The notes under the pieces are model-generated. The model was not told the DNA's origin. It saw nothing but the letters and a program-made list of their open reading frames with translations, and did not search any database. Source: Salinicola tamaricis (GTDB lineage: Bacteria > Pseudomonadota > Gammaproteobacteria > Pseudomonadales > Halomonadaceae). From it: a stretch of DNA of 64,000 nucleotides. A program made the translations under genes and the position numbers. Positions 39,644 to 49,588 of the stretch are shown here, piece by piece (the first letter of the stretch is position 1; each line of letters begins with the position of its first letter). The stretch covers positions 3,720,001 to 3,784,000 of the forward strand of contig NZ_CP023559.1 in NCBI RefSeq assembly GCF_003006155.1. Direction: 5' to 3'.

Positions 39644-41026
39644 TCAGTCGCGGTGGCGTTCGAGATCCTCGCCCGGCAGCACCGTCTTGCCGGCGAAGTG
39701 ATCGCGGGTCAGCTTGAACACTACGGGTGACAGCAGTGCCAGCGCGATCAGGTTGGGGATCGCCATCATGGCGTTGAAGGTGTCCGCCACCAGCCAGATG
39801 AAATCGAGCTTGGCCATGGCCCCCACCGGCACCGCCAGCACGAAGACGATGCGATAGAGCATGATCGGCTTGTCACCGAACAGATACTGGAAGCACTTCT
39901 CGCCATAGAACGACCAGCCGAGAATGGTGGTGAAGGCGAAGACCGCCAGCGCGATGGCGACCACGTGCTGGCCACACCCGGCAGCGCGCTGTCGAAGGAG
40001 AGCGAGGTCAAGCCGGCACCGCTCTCGCCATCCAGCCAGTGGGTCGAGGTGAGAATCACCAGCGCGGTCATGGTGCACACCACCAGGGTGTCGATGAAGG
40101 TACCGAGCATCGCGATCAGCCCCTGACGCACCGGATTGCGGGTCTGGGCCGCGGCGTGGCGATCGGCGCACTACCCAGACCCGCCTCGTTGGAGAAGATC
40201 CCGCGGGCCACGCCGAAGCGGATCGCTGCGGCCACGGCGGCGCCGGCGAAACCGCCGGTGGCGGCGATTGGATTGAAGGCGTGGTTGAAGATCAGGGCGA
40301 AGGCGTTACCGATCTGATCGACGTTGATGGCCAGGATGATCAGCCCCGAGACCACGTAGGCCACCGCCATCAGCGGTACCAGCTTGCCCGCCACCTGGGA
40401 GATACGCTTGATACCGCCGAGAATCACGGCGCCCGCCAGCAGCATGATGATCACCCCGGTCAGCCACGCCGGCACGCCGAAGGAGGTGGTCAACGCGTCC
40501 GCGACCGAGTTGGCCTGTACCGTATTGCCGATCCCGAATGCGGCCACCGCACCGAAGAAGGCGAACAGCCCGCCGAGCCAGGCCCAGCGCCGGCCGAGGC
40601 CGTTACGGATGTAGTACATCGGCCACCGACATGGTTGCCCTGGGAATCGGTCTCACGGTAGCGCACCGCCAGCACCGCCTCCGCGAACTTGGTCGCCATG
40701 CCGACCAAGGCGGTGAGCCACATCCAGAACACCGCCCCGGGGCCGCCGAGCGCGATCGCCGTCGCCACGCCGGCGATTGCCCGTGCCGATGGTCGCCGAG
40801 AGCGCGGTCATCAGCGCGTTGAACGGCGAGATCTCGCCATCGTTGCGGTCGTCGTCGGCACTCCGGCGCCCTGCCAGAGCAAGCTGAAGCCGAGCCCGAG
40901 CTTGCGGATCGGCAGCAGCTTGAGGCCCAGTTGGAGGTAGATACCCACCCCGAACAGCAGTATCAGCATCAACGGGCCCCATACGACCCCGTTGATGGAT
41001 CCGAAGATATTGGTCAAAAGTTCCAT
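39644..41026 (-). CDS. AGCS-family alanine/glycine:sodium symporter; several indels
   Basis: About 460 residues. Sodium-coupled uptake of alanine or glycine. Readable pieces: [113 protein letters not shown] and [20 protein letters not shown], all hallmark AGCS stretches. At least four frame changes (near 40860, 40785, 40625 and 40160-39985). The location next to gcvT and divergent from gcvHP suggests glycine import feeding the glycine cleavage system. Confidence 0.9.
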
Positions 41027-41091
41027 GGCAACCCCCTGTTGAGATTGTTATTGCCCAGCGCCCCGCAGGTGAGCCTTGGGGCGACCGTCCC

Positions 41092-41142
41092 AGGATTTGC
41101 ACAAAATGTCGGCGAGTGCAGGCAGTTTCGTACAAAACCTAG
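41092..41142. repeat. Short derivative of the palindromic repeat seen at 49015-49157
   Basis: The left part AGGATTTGCACAAAA and continuing GTCGGCGAGTGCAGGCA match the left end of the longer element (AGGGTTTGTACGAAAA, GTCAGCGAGCGAAGGCA), and the right end TTTCGTACAAAACCT matches its right end TTTCGCACAAAGCCT. The whole interior is missing, so the termini lie almost back to back. Confidence 0.6.
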
Positions 41143-41290
41143 GCGCTTGTGTCGAAAAAAACCCCGCAACGATAGAGGATTATGCTGCAACTCCACAATC
41201 AGACCCATGGAGGGTCGGACGGTGCAGCGGCAACGACACAAGGGATGCCGCTAACCTTATGCGAAAAGGTGCGGCGCGAAAAGCGCTCGT

Positions 41291-41306
41291 GTTTCCAATA
41301 AGAAAC
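41291..41306. promoter_or_regulatory. Candidate operator, copy 1 (GTTTCCAATAAGAAAC)
   Basis: Palindromic 16-mer. It matches the reverse complement of the copy at 41595-41610 in 15 of 16 positions. GTTTC half-sites are separated by six bases. It lies about 310 bases upstream of gcvH and 265 bases upstream of the AGCS start. A regulator for it is not encoded in the window. Confidence 0.5.
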
Positions 41307-41594
41307 AGAAGCGCCGATCAGAAACGCACCTTCCGGCCACCAAGCGCGCGGGAGCCGAGCATGCGGCCCACCTCGATCCCTCTCGCCTTCCCCCCACGCC
41401 GCGGACTCGGCAGGCGCAAGCCGCCAGTGGCGCGACCCACGGCTCGAGCGGGCGGTTGTCACTGGACGCCGGCGCATTCTCGCCCCAACCTAGGAGCGTG
41501 GCGACGGCGATCGTGGCCATGGCGGTCGCGGGCCTATGCCAATTGACGAAACATTGATGCATAATGCTCGCCAGAATCTCTTGTGCCGAAACAC

Positions 41595-41610
41595 GTTTCT
41601 TATAGGAAAC
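41595..41610. promoter_or_regulatory. Candidate operator, copy 2, at the gcvH start (GTTTCTTATAGGAAAC)
   Basis: Same GTTTC-N6-GAAAC palindrome, ending four bases before the gcvH ATG and covering its ribosome-binding site (AGGAAAC). A bound repressor here would block transcript initiation or elongation; as RNA it could also fold over the site. Confidence 0.5.
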
Positions 41611-41614
41611 CCTC

Positions 41615-42019
41615 ATGAGCGATATCCCCAACAACCTGCTCTATACCGATAGCCACGAATGGGTGCTGGACAACGGCGACGGCAGCGTCACCGTCGGCAT
41701 CACCGACCATGCCCAGGAAGCGCTGGGCGACGTCGTCTTCGTCGAACTGCCCGAGCCGGGCAAGAGCCTCGACGCCGGTGATGAATTCGGCGTCATCGAG
41801 TCGGTCAAGGCGGCCTCCGACCTCTACGCGCCGCTGGCCGGTGAGATCCTCGAGGTCAACGAAGCGCTGGAGGATGCCCCCGAGACCGTCAACGACTCGC
41901 CCTACAGCGATGGCTGGATTCTCAAGCTCAAGCTGGCCGATCAGGGTGAACTCGAGTCACTGCTCTCCGCCGAGGCCTACGCAGACCTGGTCGCCGCCGA
42001 GGAAGATCAGGACGGCTGA
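41615..42019 (+). CDS. gcvH: Glycine cleavage system H protein
   Basis: 134 residues. Lipoylated carrier shuttling the aminomethyl group between P, T and L proteins. [20 protein letters not shown] opens the protein; the lipoylation lysine is in [20 protein letters not shown], with [20 protein letters not shown] after it. Intact and 73 bases upstream of gcvP, forming an operon without gcvT. Confidence 0.96.
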   Translation: MSDIPNNLLYTDSHEWVLDNGDGSVTVGITDHAQEALGDVVFVELPEPGKSLDAGDEFGVIESVKAASDLYAPLAGEILEVNEALEDAPETVNDSPYSDGWILKLKLADQGELESLLSAEAYADLVAAEEDQDG

Positions 42020-42092
42020 CCCACCCGCCCCAGTCGCGGCCACCCGCCCCGCCGGGTGGCCTCTCTCCCACCGCCGATCCGCTGGACGCACC

Positions 42093-44994
42093 ATGCCTAC
42101 CGATACCCGCACCCTGGCCGAGCTGGCCAACCACGACGATTTCCTCAAGCGACACAACGGCCCGAGCGGTGAAGACATCACCGCCATGCTCGAGGCGCTC
42201 GGCATGAGCTCGCTGCCGACGCTGATCGAACAGACCGTGCCCCAGGGCATCCGTCTGAACCGGGAGCTGGCGCTGGATGGCCCCAAGGGTGAGGCGGAGG
42301 CGCTCGACTATCTCAAGGGCCTGGCGCGTCAGAATCGGGTATTCAAGAGCTACATCGGCCAGGGCTACTACCCCACTCATCTGCCGCCGGTGATCCAGCG
42401 CAACGTGCTCGAGAATCCGGGCTGGTACACCGCCTACACGCCGTATCAGCCGGAGATCGCCCAGGGGCGCCTCGAAGGCCTGCTCAACTTCCAGCAGATG
42501 GTGATGGATCTGACCGGCATGGCGATCGCCAACGCCTCACTGCTCGACGAGGCAACCGCCGCCGCTGAAGCGATGGCGCTGTGCCGGCGCGCCAACAAGA
42601 AGAACAAGAGCGAGCGCTTCTTCGTCGCCGACGACGTACTGCCGCAGACCCTCGACGTGCTGCGCACGCGGGCGGCGTATCTCGGCTTCGAGCTGGTCGT
42701 CGCCCCGCGTGCGCGCCTGGCCGAGGAGGAGGTGTTCGGGGCCCTGCTGCAGTATCCCGGGGTCGATGGTGAAGTCCCGGCGGATCTCGAAGCGCTGATC
42801 GCGGCCGCCGGCGAGCGCCAGATCATGACCTGCGTCGCCGCCGACCTGATGAGCCTGGTGCTGCTCAAGCCGCCGGGCGAGATGGGCGCCGATATCGTGC
42901 TCGGCAACTCCCAGCGCTTCGGCGTGCCGATGGGCTACGGCGGCCCGCACGCGGCCTACTTCGCCGCCAGCGATGCGCTCAAGCGCTCGCTGCCGGGACG
43001 TGTGATTGGCGTCTCCAGGGACAGCCGCGGCCGCCCGGCGCTGCGCATGGCGATGCAGACCCGCGAGCAGCATATCCGGCGCGAGAAGGCGACCTCCAAC
43101 ATCTGTACCGCCCAGGCGCTACTGGCCAACATCGCCGGCTTCTACGCCACCTATCACGGTGCCGAGGGGCTGCGCACCATCGCCACGCGCATCCACCGTC
43201 TCACCTCGCTGCTGGCGACGGGCCTGGCTCAGCACGGCATCGCGCTCAAGCACGACAGCTGGTTCGACACCCTGACCCTGTGCGGCGTCGACAGCCACCG
43301 CATCCAGGGACGCGCCCTGACCCGCGAGCTCAACCTGCGCTACCCCGGCGACGGCGAAGTCGGCGTGAGTCTCAACGAGACCACCACCGCGGCCGATCTG
43401 GCCGAGCTGTTCGATGTCCTGCTGGGCGACGAGCACGGTCTCTCGGTAAGCGAGCTCGATCGCCAGGCCCAGCGCGAGGCGATCACCGGCGTTCCCGCAG
43501 CGCTTGCACGCCACAGTGACTTCCTGACCCACCCCAACTTCCAGCGCTTTCGCAGCGAGACAGAGATGCTGCGCTATCTCAAGCGGCTGGAGAATCGCGA
43601 CCTGTCGCTGACCCATGCGATGATCCCGCTGGGTTCGTGCACCATGAAGCTCAACGCCACCAGCGAGATGATCCCGATCACCTGGCCCGAGTTCGCCAAC
43701 ATCCACCCCTTCGCGCCCGCCGAGCAGGTCGCCGGCTACCGCCAGATGATCACCGAACTGAGCGACTTCCTGGTCGAGATCACCGGCTACGACGCCATCT
43801 CGATGCAGCCGAACTCGGGGGCCCAGGGCGAGTACGCGGGCCTGGTGGCGATTCGCCGCTACCAGCAGGCCAACGGCGAGGGGCATCGCGATATCTGTCT
43901 GATCCCCAGCTCGGCCCACGGCACCAACCCGGCCTCGGCGGCGATGGCGCAGATGCAGGTGGTGGTGGTGGAGTGCGACCGCGACGGCAATATCGACCTG
44001 AGCGACCTGCAGGCCAAGGCAGAGAAGTACAGTGAGCGCCTGTCGGCGATCATGCTCACCTACCCCTCCACCCACGGCGTGTTCGAGGAGAGCGTCCGCG
44101 ACGCCTGCCAGATCGTCCATGAGCATGGCGGCCAGGTCTATATCGATGGCGCCAACATGAACGCCCAGGTCGGGCTCTGCCGCCCCGGCGACTACGGCGG
44201 CGACGTCTCGCACCTCAATCTGCACAAGACGTTCTGCATCCCCCACGGCGGCGGTGGCCCGGGTATGGGGCCGATCGGGGTCAAGGCGCACCTGGCGCAT
44301 CATCTGCCCAACCACGTCGTGACCCCGCAGGAGGGGATCGATCCGGCTGCCGGTGCGGTCTCCGCGGCGGCCTTCGGCAGCGCCTCGATCCTGCCGATCT
44401 CGTGGGCCTACATCAAGATGATGGGCGCGCGCGGGCTGCGCGAGGCGACCGAGCTGGCGATCCTCAACGCCAACTACATCGCCAAGCGGCTCGAGCATCA
44501 CTATCCGGTGCTCTATCGGGGCGCCAACGGCACCGTGGCCCACGAGTGCATTCTCGACATCCGTCCGCTCAAGGCGGCGTCGGGGATCGGTGAGGGATAT
44601 CGCCAAGCGTCTGATGGATTACGGCTTCCACGCCCCGACCATGTCCTTCCCGGTCGCGGGCACACTGATGGTCGAGCCGACCGAGTCCGAGTCGCGCTAT
44701 GAGATCGACCGTTTCTGCGACGCCATGATCGCGATTCGCGAAGAGATCGCCCAGGTCGAGAACGGCACCTGGACCAAGGATGACAACCCGCTGGTGATGG
44801 CGCCCCACACCATGGCCGATCTGGCTGAAGACCACTGGGAACGCGCCTACTCCCGCGAACTCGGCGCCTTCCCCTCCCAGGCATCCCGGGAAGCCAAGTA
44901 CTGGCCGGCGGTCAATCGGGTCGACAACGTCTTCGGCGACCGCAACCTGATCTGCAGCTGCCCGCCGATGGATGCCTACCGCGACGCCGTCTGA
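42093..44994 (+). CDS. gcvP: Glycine dehydrogenase (decarboxylating), P protein; 2-base deletion
   Basis: 967 residues once repaired. PLP enzyme decarboxylating glycine and loading GcvH. Homodimer-type single-chain P protein: [37 protein letters not shown] in the N-terminal half, [16 protein letters not shown] and [18 protein letters not shown] in the C-terminal half. The PLP lysine is in [20 protein letters not shown]. Near 44596 GGTGAGGG should read GGTGTGAGGG (one GT unit lost), giving [21 protein letters not shown]-terminus [16 protein letters not shown]. Confidence 0.95.
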
Positions 44995-45034
44995 GATACG
45001 CGCAAAAGTGACAGGCGCATAAGAGCCACGCGTG

Positions 45035-45068
45035 AAAAAGCAACGGCCGCTCATTGAGCGGCCGTTGC
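45035..45068 (-). terminator. Hairpin terminator between gcvP and LysR gene
   Basis: Thirteen-base stem GCAACGGCCGCTC / GAGCGGCCGTTGC (45040-45068). On the minus strand it is followed by TTTTT, so it terminates the LysR gene; it also lies 45 bases after the gcvP stop and may act on both. Confidence 0.8.
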
Positions 45069-45151
45069 CTTGTCTGGGGAGCGCATCGACCCGGTGTAGG
45101 GCTATGCCCCCTGTCTTCCAGCGAGATACCCGCTTCTCGCTAGCCCCCCTA

Positions 45152-46094
45152 TCAGGCCTCCTCCAGAGACGGCAACTCGCTGTAGCCGTAGAGCGAGTTG
45201 AGCCGCTGCTGACGGAAGGTCTCGAGCAACTGCCGGTAGCGCTTGGGCAGCTCGACGTCGCTTCGGGTGACCAGATAGAGCGTATCGTAGACCGGCTGCG
45301 CCAGTGGCAACTCGCGGACCTGGCGCTGCCAGGGCGAAGTCTCCAGCACCGGTCGCGAGACCACGGTAAAGCCCAGTCCACGGGCGACCGCATCCAGCAC
45401 CTGCCCCACCTCATTGGTGAATCCCTGGCGCGGGAAGTGCGTCATGCTGCGGAACTCGCCGCCGAAATTATTGCGCAGCACCAGGCTGGCGTTGGTGTTG
45501 CCATCGGTGTAATTGACGAAGCCCAGCGCCTGCAGCTCAGCAAAGGTAGTACCGGCGAAGTCGGCCGGTACTACCAGGCAGGCTAACCTCCTGGTGCCAC
45601 GCCTCGACATGCAGATCCGGCTGCTTGCCCGCCTCGGTGACGATGCCCACGTCATAGCGCCCCGCCAGCACGTCGGCGGCGATCTCTTGATTGAAGGCGA
45701 AGCTGTAGTTGACCGTGAGCCCTGGGTGCATCTGCTGATAGCCGAGCAGAAACGGATAGAACATCAGCCCCACGCTGCCTGGAGAGGCGATACGGCACTC
45801 ACCGCTGTCAGGGGAATCATCGTCCAGCGAATGGCGAAAGTGTTCGTGCTCGGCAAACAGCTTGACCGCATAGTCGTAGGCGCGGCGGCCGGCATCGGTC
45901 AGCGAGAACTTGCGCCCCTGGCGGTTGAGCAGCGAGCGCCCGAGGTACTCCTCAAGCTTGCGCACATGCTGACTGACCCCAGGCTGGGTCATGTCGAGCT
46001 TGCCCGCGGTCTGGGTGAAGCTGCCGGTCTCGACGAGCATCATGAAAGTACGAAAATACTGGGCGTTGAACATGGAAGAACGCGATTCACTCAC
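45152..46094 (-). CDS. LysR-family transcriptional regulator; one extra base
   Basis: About 314 residues. Winged HTH: FRTFMMLVETGSFTQTAGKL and MTQPGVSQHVRKLEEYLGRS; the effector domain includes GLMFYPFLLGYQQMHPGLTV and QGFTNEVGQVLDAVARGLGF. The frame shifts near 45586 where GAGGTTAG appears to hold one G too many (corrected: QELACLVVPADFAG). The start could be 46094 or the methionine 7 codons later (MFNAQYF). It is divergent from yfcL with a strong inverted repeat between. Target unknown. Confidence 0.85.
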
Positions 46095-46150
46095 GCAGAC
46101 AGAGCAGAAGAGCGCGAGAACGTCGCGCCACCGTGGCTGGATAACGGCTG

Positions 46151-46184
46151 ATTGCTATCAAAGCCTCTTGATCATCATAGCAAT
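46151..46184. promoter_or_regulatory. Inverted repeat in the divergent LysR-yfcL region
   Basis: ATTGCTAT (46151-46158) and ATAGCAAT (46177-46184) form a perfect eight-base inverted repeat with an 18-base spacer, 57 bases upstream of the LysR start. LysR regulators commonly bind such dyads over their own promoters; autoregulation is the likely role. Confidence 0.45.
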
Positions 46185-46278
46185 TTATACCCCGAGACGC
46201 ACCGCCGCCGGCGTCGCTGCGCCGCTACAGCACCCGTGTTAGCATGCGTAATCCCCTTTTTGGATAGTTCAGAGCCCT

Positions 46279-46566
46279 ATGTCAGATCCCTTCGCGCAAC
46301 GCGCCCAAGCCGTCCAGCGCACCCTGCTCGAGATGGAAGAGAACGCCGCGGAGAACGACCTGTTCGCCCTCGGCTACATGATTCCGCAGATCGGTCTGGT
46401 CCAGGAGATGGCCGACTACGACCCTGCCGAGGTGGTGGCGGAAGATTTCGACGCCACCTACTGGCAGTGGCTCGAGAGCACGTTCGCTCAGGACGGCATG
46501 AGCGACGCCGACCGCGCACAAATCGCCGCGCTGTGGCAACGCGCCACCGACCAGACATCCGATTAA
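46279..46566 (+). CDS. yfcL: YfcL-family protein
   Basis: 95 residues, all-helical acidic protein. LEMEENAAENDLFALGYMIP and QIGLVQEMADYD correspond to the conserved core of E. coli YfcL ([20 protein letters not shown]). Function is unknown. It lies 48 bases upstream of ppnN and is probably cotranscribed. Confidence 0.75.
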   Translation: MSDPFAQRAQAVQRTLLEMEENAAENDLFALGYMIPQIGLVQEMADYDPAEVVAEDFDATYWQWLESTFAQDGMSDADRAQIAALWQRATDQTSD

Positions 46567-46614
46567 TTTCACCGCGCTCGCTCCGGCGGGCGCTCTCTGC
46601 GCAAGGAAACGGCC

Positions 46615-47987
46615 ATGCCCGAGACGCTCTCCACCATCGTCTCCCCCGAAGGAAGCCTCGAAGTTCTCTCCCAGTCCGAAGTCAATCGCCTGCGCGACAC
46701 CTCTGGCAGCGGCCTGCACGATCTGCTGCGGCGCTGCGCGCTGGCGATCCTCAACTGCGATACTCCCCCGACGACGGTCTGGCGGTGATGCAGGCGTATC
46801 ACGACTTCGATATCGAGGTGCTGCAGCAGGATCGCGGCATCCGTCTGAAGCTCTCCAACGCCCCGGCCTGCGCCTTCGTCGACGGTCGCATGATCCGCGG
46901 CATCCGTGAGCAGCTCTCCTCGGTCCTGCGCGACATCGTCTACGTCTACAACGAGATTCAGAACAACCCGCGCTTCGACCTCGACACCAACGAGGGCGCC
47001 ACCAACGCGGTATTCCATATCCTGCGCAACGCCAGCGCTCTGCGTACCGCCCACGAGCCGAGTCTGGTGGTGTGCTGGGGCGGCCACTCGATCAGCCGCG
47101 AGGAGTACGACTACACCAAGGCGGTGGGCTATCACCTGGGGCTGCGCGAACTCGATATCTGCACCGGCTGTGGCCCGGGAGCGATGAAAGGCCCGATGAA
47201 GGGCGCCAACCTGGCCCACGCCAAGCAGCGCCGGCGCGGCGGTCGCTACCTGGGCATCTCCGAACCCGGCATCATCGCTGCGGAGTCGCCCAACCCGATC
47301 GTCAACGAGCTGGTGATCATGCCGGACATCGAGAAGCGCCTCGAGGCCTTCGTGCGCGTGGGTCACGGCATCGTGGTGTTCCCCGGCGGGGTCGGCACCG
47401 CCGAGGAGATTCTCTATCTGCTCGGCATCCTGATGCACCCGGACAATCGCGATATTCCCTTCCCGGTGATCCTGACCGGGCCGGCCAGCGCCAGTGACTA
47501 CTTCCAGCGTATCGACGAGTTCCTCTGCTATACCCTGGGCGAGTCGGTGCGTCGCCACTACCGCATCATCGTCGACGATCCGGTCAGCGTGGCCCGCGAG
47601 ATGCGCCGCGGCATCGACGATGTCGCCGAATTCCGCCGCAACCAGAACGACGCCTTCTATTTCAACTGGCGTCTCAATATCGAGCGCGGCTTCCAACAGA
47701 CGTTCGAACCGACCCACCAGGCCATGGCGAACCTGGCGCTGCATCGCGATCAGCCGCGCCACGAGCTGGCCGCCAACCTGCGCCGGGCGTTTTCCGGCAT
47801 CGTCGCCGGCAACGTCAAAGAGCCGGGGGTGCGCGCGATCGCCGAGCATGGTCCGTTCCGCCTGCATGCCGAGCCCGAGCTGATGGAACGCCTCGACACC
47901 CTGCTCACCTCCTTCGTGGCCCAAGGGCGCATGAAGCTACCAGGTAGCGAGTACGTGCCCTGCTATACGCTGGCCGCGCCGCACTGA
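46615..47987 (+). CDS. ppnN: Pyrimidine/purine nucleotide 5'-monophosphate nucleosidase; one 1-base deletion
   Basis: About 457 residues. Hydrolyses nucleoside monophosphates to base and ribose-5-phosphate; E. coli PpnN is controlled by (p)ppGpp. Start ATG 46615 with AAGGAAACGGCC; MPETLSTIVSPEGSLEVLSQ. The frame changes near 46765 after LAILNC. The LOG-like core: CWGGHSISREEYDYTKAVGY, CTGCGPGAMKGPMKGANLAH and VFPGGVGTAEEILYLLGILM (PGGxGTxxE). N- and C-terminal PpnN-specific domains are present (C-terminus YVPCYTLAAPH). Confidence 0.92.
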
Positions 47988-47993
47988 GTCGGC

Positions 47994-48071
47994 CCCGCGC
48001 GGCGCACGCCGCGCGGGCAGCAACCCTAACGCCAACGGGCGACGGGATCTCTCCCGTCGCCCGTTGGCGTT
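47994..48071. terminator. Tandem hairpins between convergent ppnN and membrane-protein genes
   Basis: First hairpin: CCCGCGCGGCG / CGCCGCGCGGG (47994-48017). Second: a perfect 20-base stem (48028-48047 with 48052-48071) and a TCTC loop. Neither is followed by a U tract, so they may work as bidirectional Rho-assisted stops or protect mRNA 3' ends. Confidence 0.55.
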
Positions 48072-48109
48072 GGTATCAGCGCTGGCGCCTGCGCCGTCTC
48101 AGACGGCGT

Positions 48110-48489
48110 TCAGCGGCGCCGCCATAGCCGCAGCACCACGTGCAACACCAGCCCCAACGCCATGCCCTGGGAGAGCGTCACCGCCCAGATCGCGCCGGCT
48201 CCGCTGAGCAGATGCCAGCCGGCTACCACCGCCAGCGCCACCAACAGGCAGATCAGCAGATGGCGTATGGCTCGCGGACAGCGGCCACGCTCTGCCACCG
48301 ACATCAGCCGCCAGATCGCCGCCAGCGCCACACTCACCGCGACCACGAAGGCGCCCAGCAGGGCCAGACGCGTCTGATCGCCGAGCAGCCAGTAGCGCGG
48401 CAGCGAGAGCATCACACCAGCCACAGCCCCAGCAGCGTACTGAAGCGGGTCGCGGTCAGCGCCCGCGCCGAGGTGGGTGGGTCGCTCAT
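48110..48489 (-). CDS. Small integral membrane protein of unknown function; one 1-base deletion
   Basis: About 126 residues. Start ATG 48489 overlaps the stop of the flavodoxin gene (ATGA). MSDPPTSARALTATRFSTLL, GLWLV, then after a one-base repair near 48418 MLSLPRYWLLGDQTRLALLG, AFVVAVSVALAAIWRLMSVA, HLLICLLVALAVVAGWHLLS and LSQGMALGLVLHVVLRLWRR: about four membrane helices with a basic end. I do not recognise the family. Translational coupling to the flavodoxin suggests a shared process. Confidence 0.65.
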
Positions 48490-48947
48490 GTGCCCAGCCC
48501 CTGCTCGGCAATCCACGCCTCGGCCCAAGGCAGCGCGGCATCATCCGCCATGAAGGTCTCCATGGCATCGATCTCCAGCCGCTCACCCAGGCGCTGCGCG
48601 CCGAGGTCGGCAAGAATCTCGTCGAGTGCCCGGCCGGAGCCGCAGAAGGTATCCCCATAGGAGCTGTCGCCCAGCGCGATCAGGCCGTAGCGCAGCCCGT
48701 TCAGCGCCGGCGGCGTCTCCTTGAGGGCACGCACGAAGGCGACGAAATCGCCGGGGAAATCCCCACTGCCGGTGGTCGAGAGGCAGAACAGCGCCAGATC
48801 GGGGCGGTCGTCGACCAGATCGGCCAGCGTCGGCTGCTCGATCACGGCGACCTCGTAGCCGGCCTGCTCGAATAGCGGCGAGATTTGCTCGGCGACATCG
48901 AGCGCGCCGCCGTAGACGGTTCCTACGTAGATCTTCAGTCTGGGCAT
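48486..48947 (-). CDS. yqcA: Flavodoxin (YqcA/MioC-type)
   Basis: 153 residues. FMN-binding electron carrier with IYVGTVYGGALDVAEQI (phosphate loop), LFCLSTTGSGDFPGDF (isoalloxazine loop 1) and YGLIALGDSSYGDTFCGSGR. The arrangement is closest to E. coli YqcA, a short-chain flavodoxin. Intact. Its stop overlaps the next gene. Confidence 0.85.
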   Translation of the reverse strand: MPRLKIYVGTVYGGALDVAEQISPLFEQAGYEVAVIEQPTLADLVDDRPDLALFCLSTTGSGDFPGDFVAFVRALKETPPALNGLRYGLIALGDSSYGDTFCGSGRALDEILADLGAQRLGERLEIDAMETFMADDAALPWAEAWIAEQGLGT

Positions 48948-49014
48948 ATGGGTTCGGTCTAGAGTGGGTGAAAAGCACGGGCTAACGGCCGCCGCCCGCC
49001 CTGGGCGCGAGATT

Positions 49015-49157
49015 AGGGTTTGTACGAAAAGTCAGCGAGCGAAGGCAAGACAAGGCAAAAATCGGCGAAAACGCGGAGTTTACAGGGTGTAAATGAGCAT
49101 TTTAAGCCGATTTTTAACGCCGTATTGCCGAGCGCAGGCATTTTTCGCACAAAGCCT
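49015..49157. repeat. 143-bp palindromic intergenic repeat
   Basis: Ends are inverted repeats: AGGGTTTGTACGAAAA on the left, and AGGCTTTGTGCGAAAA when the right end is read on the minus strand. The interior contains AAAAATCGGC ... GCCGATTTTT (49058-49067, 49106-49115) and TTTACAGGGTGTAAA at its centre. Similar long palindromes recur in intergenic regions of Pseudomonas/Halomonas-type genomes. A truncated relative lies at 41092-41142. It occupies about half of the 305-bp gap 48948-49252, which holds no gene. Confidence 0.7.
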
Positions 49158-49200
49158 AACACACCCGCCCGGGGCGGCTCATCCGGCGCCGGCCCAACGC

Positions 49201-49235
49201 AAGACCGCCTGCCGGGGTCGCCGGCAGGCGGTCTT
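49201..49235 (-). terminator. Hairpin downstream of ihfA
   Basis: Perfect 15-base stem AAGACCGCCTGCCGG / CCGGCAGGCGGTCTT with a five-base loop, 18 bases after the ihfA stop. No clear U tract follows on the minus strand, but position and strength fit the end of the thrS-ihfA operon. Confidence 0.6.
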
Positions 49236-49252
49236 GGATGTGCGGGTCGCGC

Positions 49253-49564
49253 TCAGGGGTCCTGCAGCTCGCCGTCGAAGCTCTCGACCTTGGCCTTCAG
49301 CTTCTGCCCGGGTCGAAAGGTGACGACGCGTCGGGCGGAGATCGGTATCTCCTCACCCGTCTTCGGGTTGCGTCCCGGCCGCTCGCGCTTGTCGCGCAGA
49401 TCGAAGTTGCCGAACCCCGACAGCTTCACCTGCTCGTTTTCGCGTAGGCAGCCACGAATCTCCTCGAAGAACGTCTCCACCATGTACTTGGCTTCCCGCT
49501 TGGAGAAGCCGAGCTCCGTATGCAGGTGCTCGGCGAGTTCAGCCTTGGTCAGCGCTCCCATCAT
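49253..49564 (-). CDS. ihfA: Integration host factor subunit alpha
   Basis: 103 residues. DNA-bending heterodimer partner of Ihf[21 protein letters not shown] and [20 protein letters not shown] carry the beta-arm with the intercalating proline; [20 protein letters not shown] completes it. As in other gammaproteobacteria it directly follows pheT (24 bases). No indels. Confidence 0.96.
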   Translation of the reverse strand: MMGALTKAELAEHLHTELGFSKREAKYMVETFFEEIRGCLRENEQVKLSGFGNFDLRDKRERPGRNPKTGEEIPISARRVVTFRPGQKLKAKVESFDGELQDP

Positions 49565-49588
49565 CGCTCCTTCGCACAGGACGACAGA

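Larger units (their letters stand above)
41027..41614. other. 588-bp regulatory region between the AGCS-gcvT and gcvH-gcvP transcripts
   Basis: No gene is supported. It contains a short internally deleted palindromic element (41092-41142) and two copies of a GTTTC-N6-GAAAC motif listed separately, one near each end of the gcvH-proximal half. I looked for a glycine riboswitch and found no matching conserved core on either strand. Confidence 0.6.

Noticed and set aside
41027-41614. Glycine riboswitch in front of gcvH or the AGCS gene
   Set aside because: No match to the conserved aptamer core on either strand.
43119-44606. 495-codon minus-strand open frame inside gcvP
   Set aside because: Composition-driven antisense frame with no start context; gcvP is unambiguous.
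46151-46184. Rho-independent terminator
   Set aside because: The 18-base loop and absence of a U tract make it unsuitable; it lies in a divergent promoter region.
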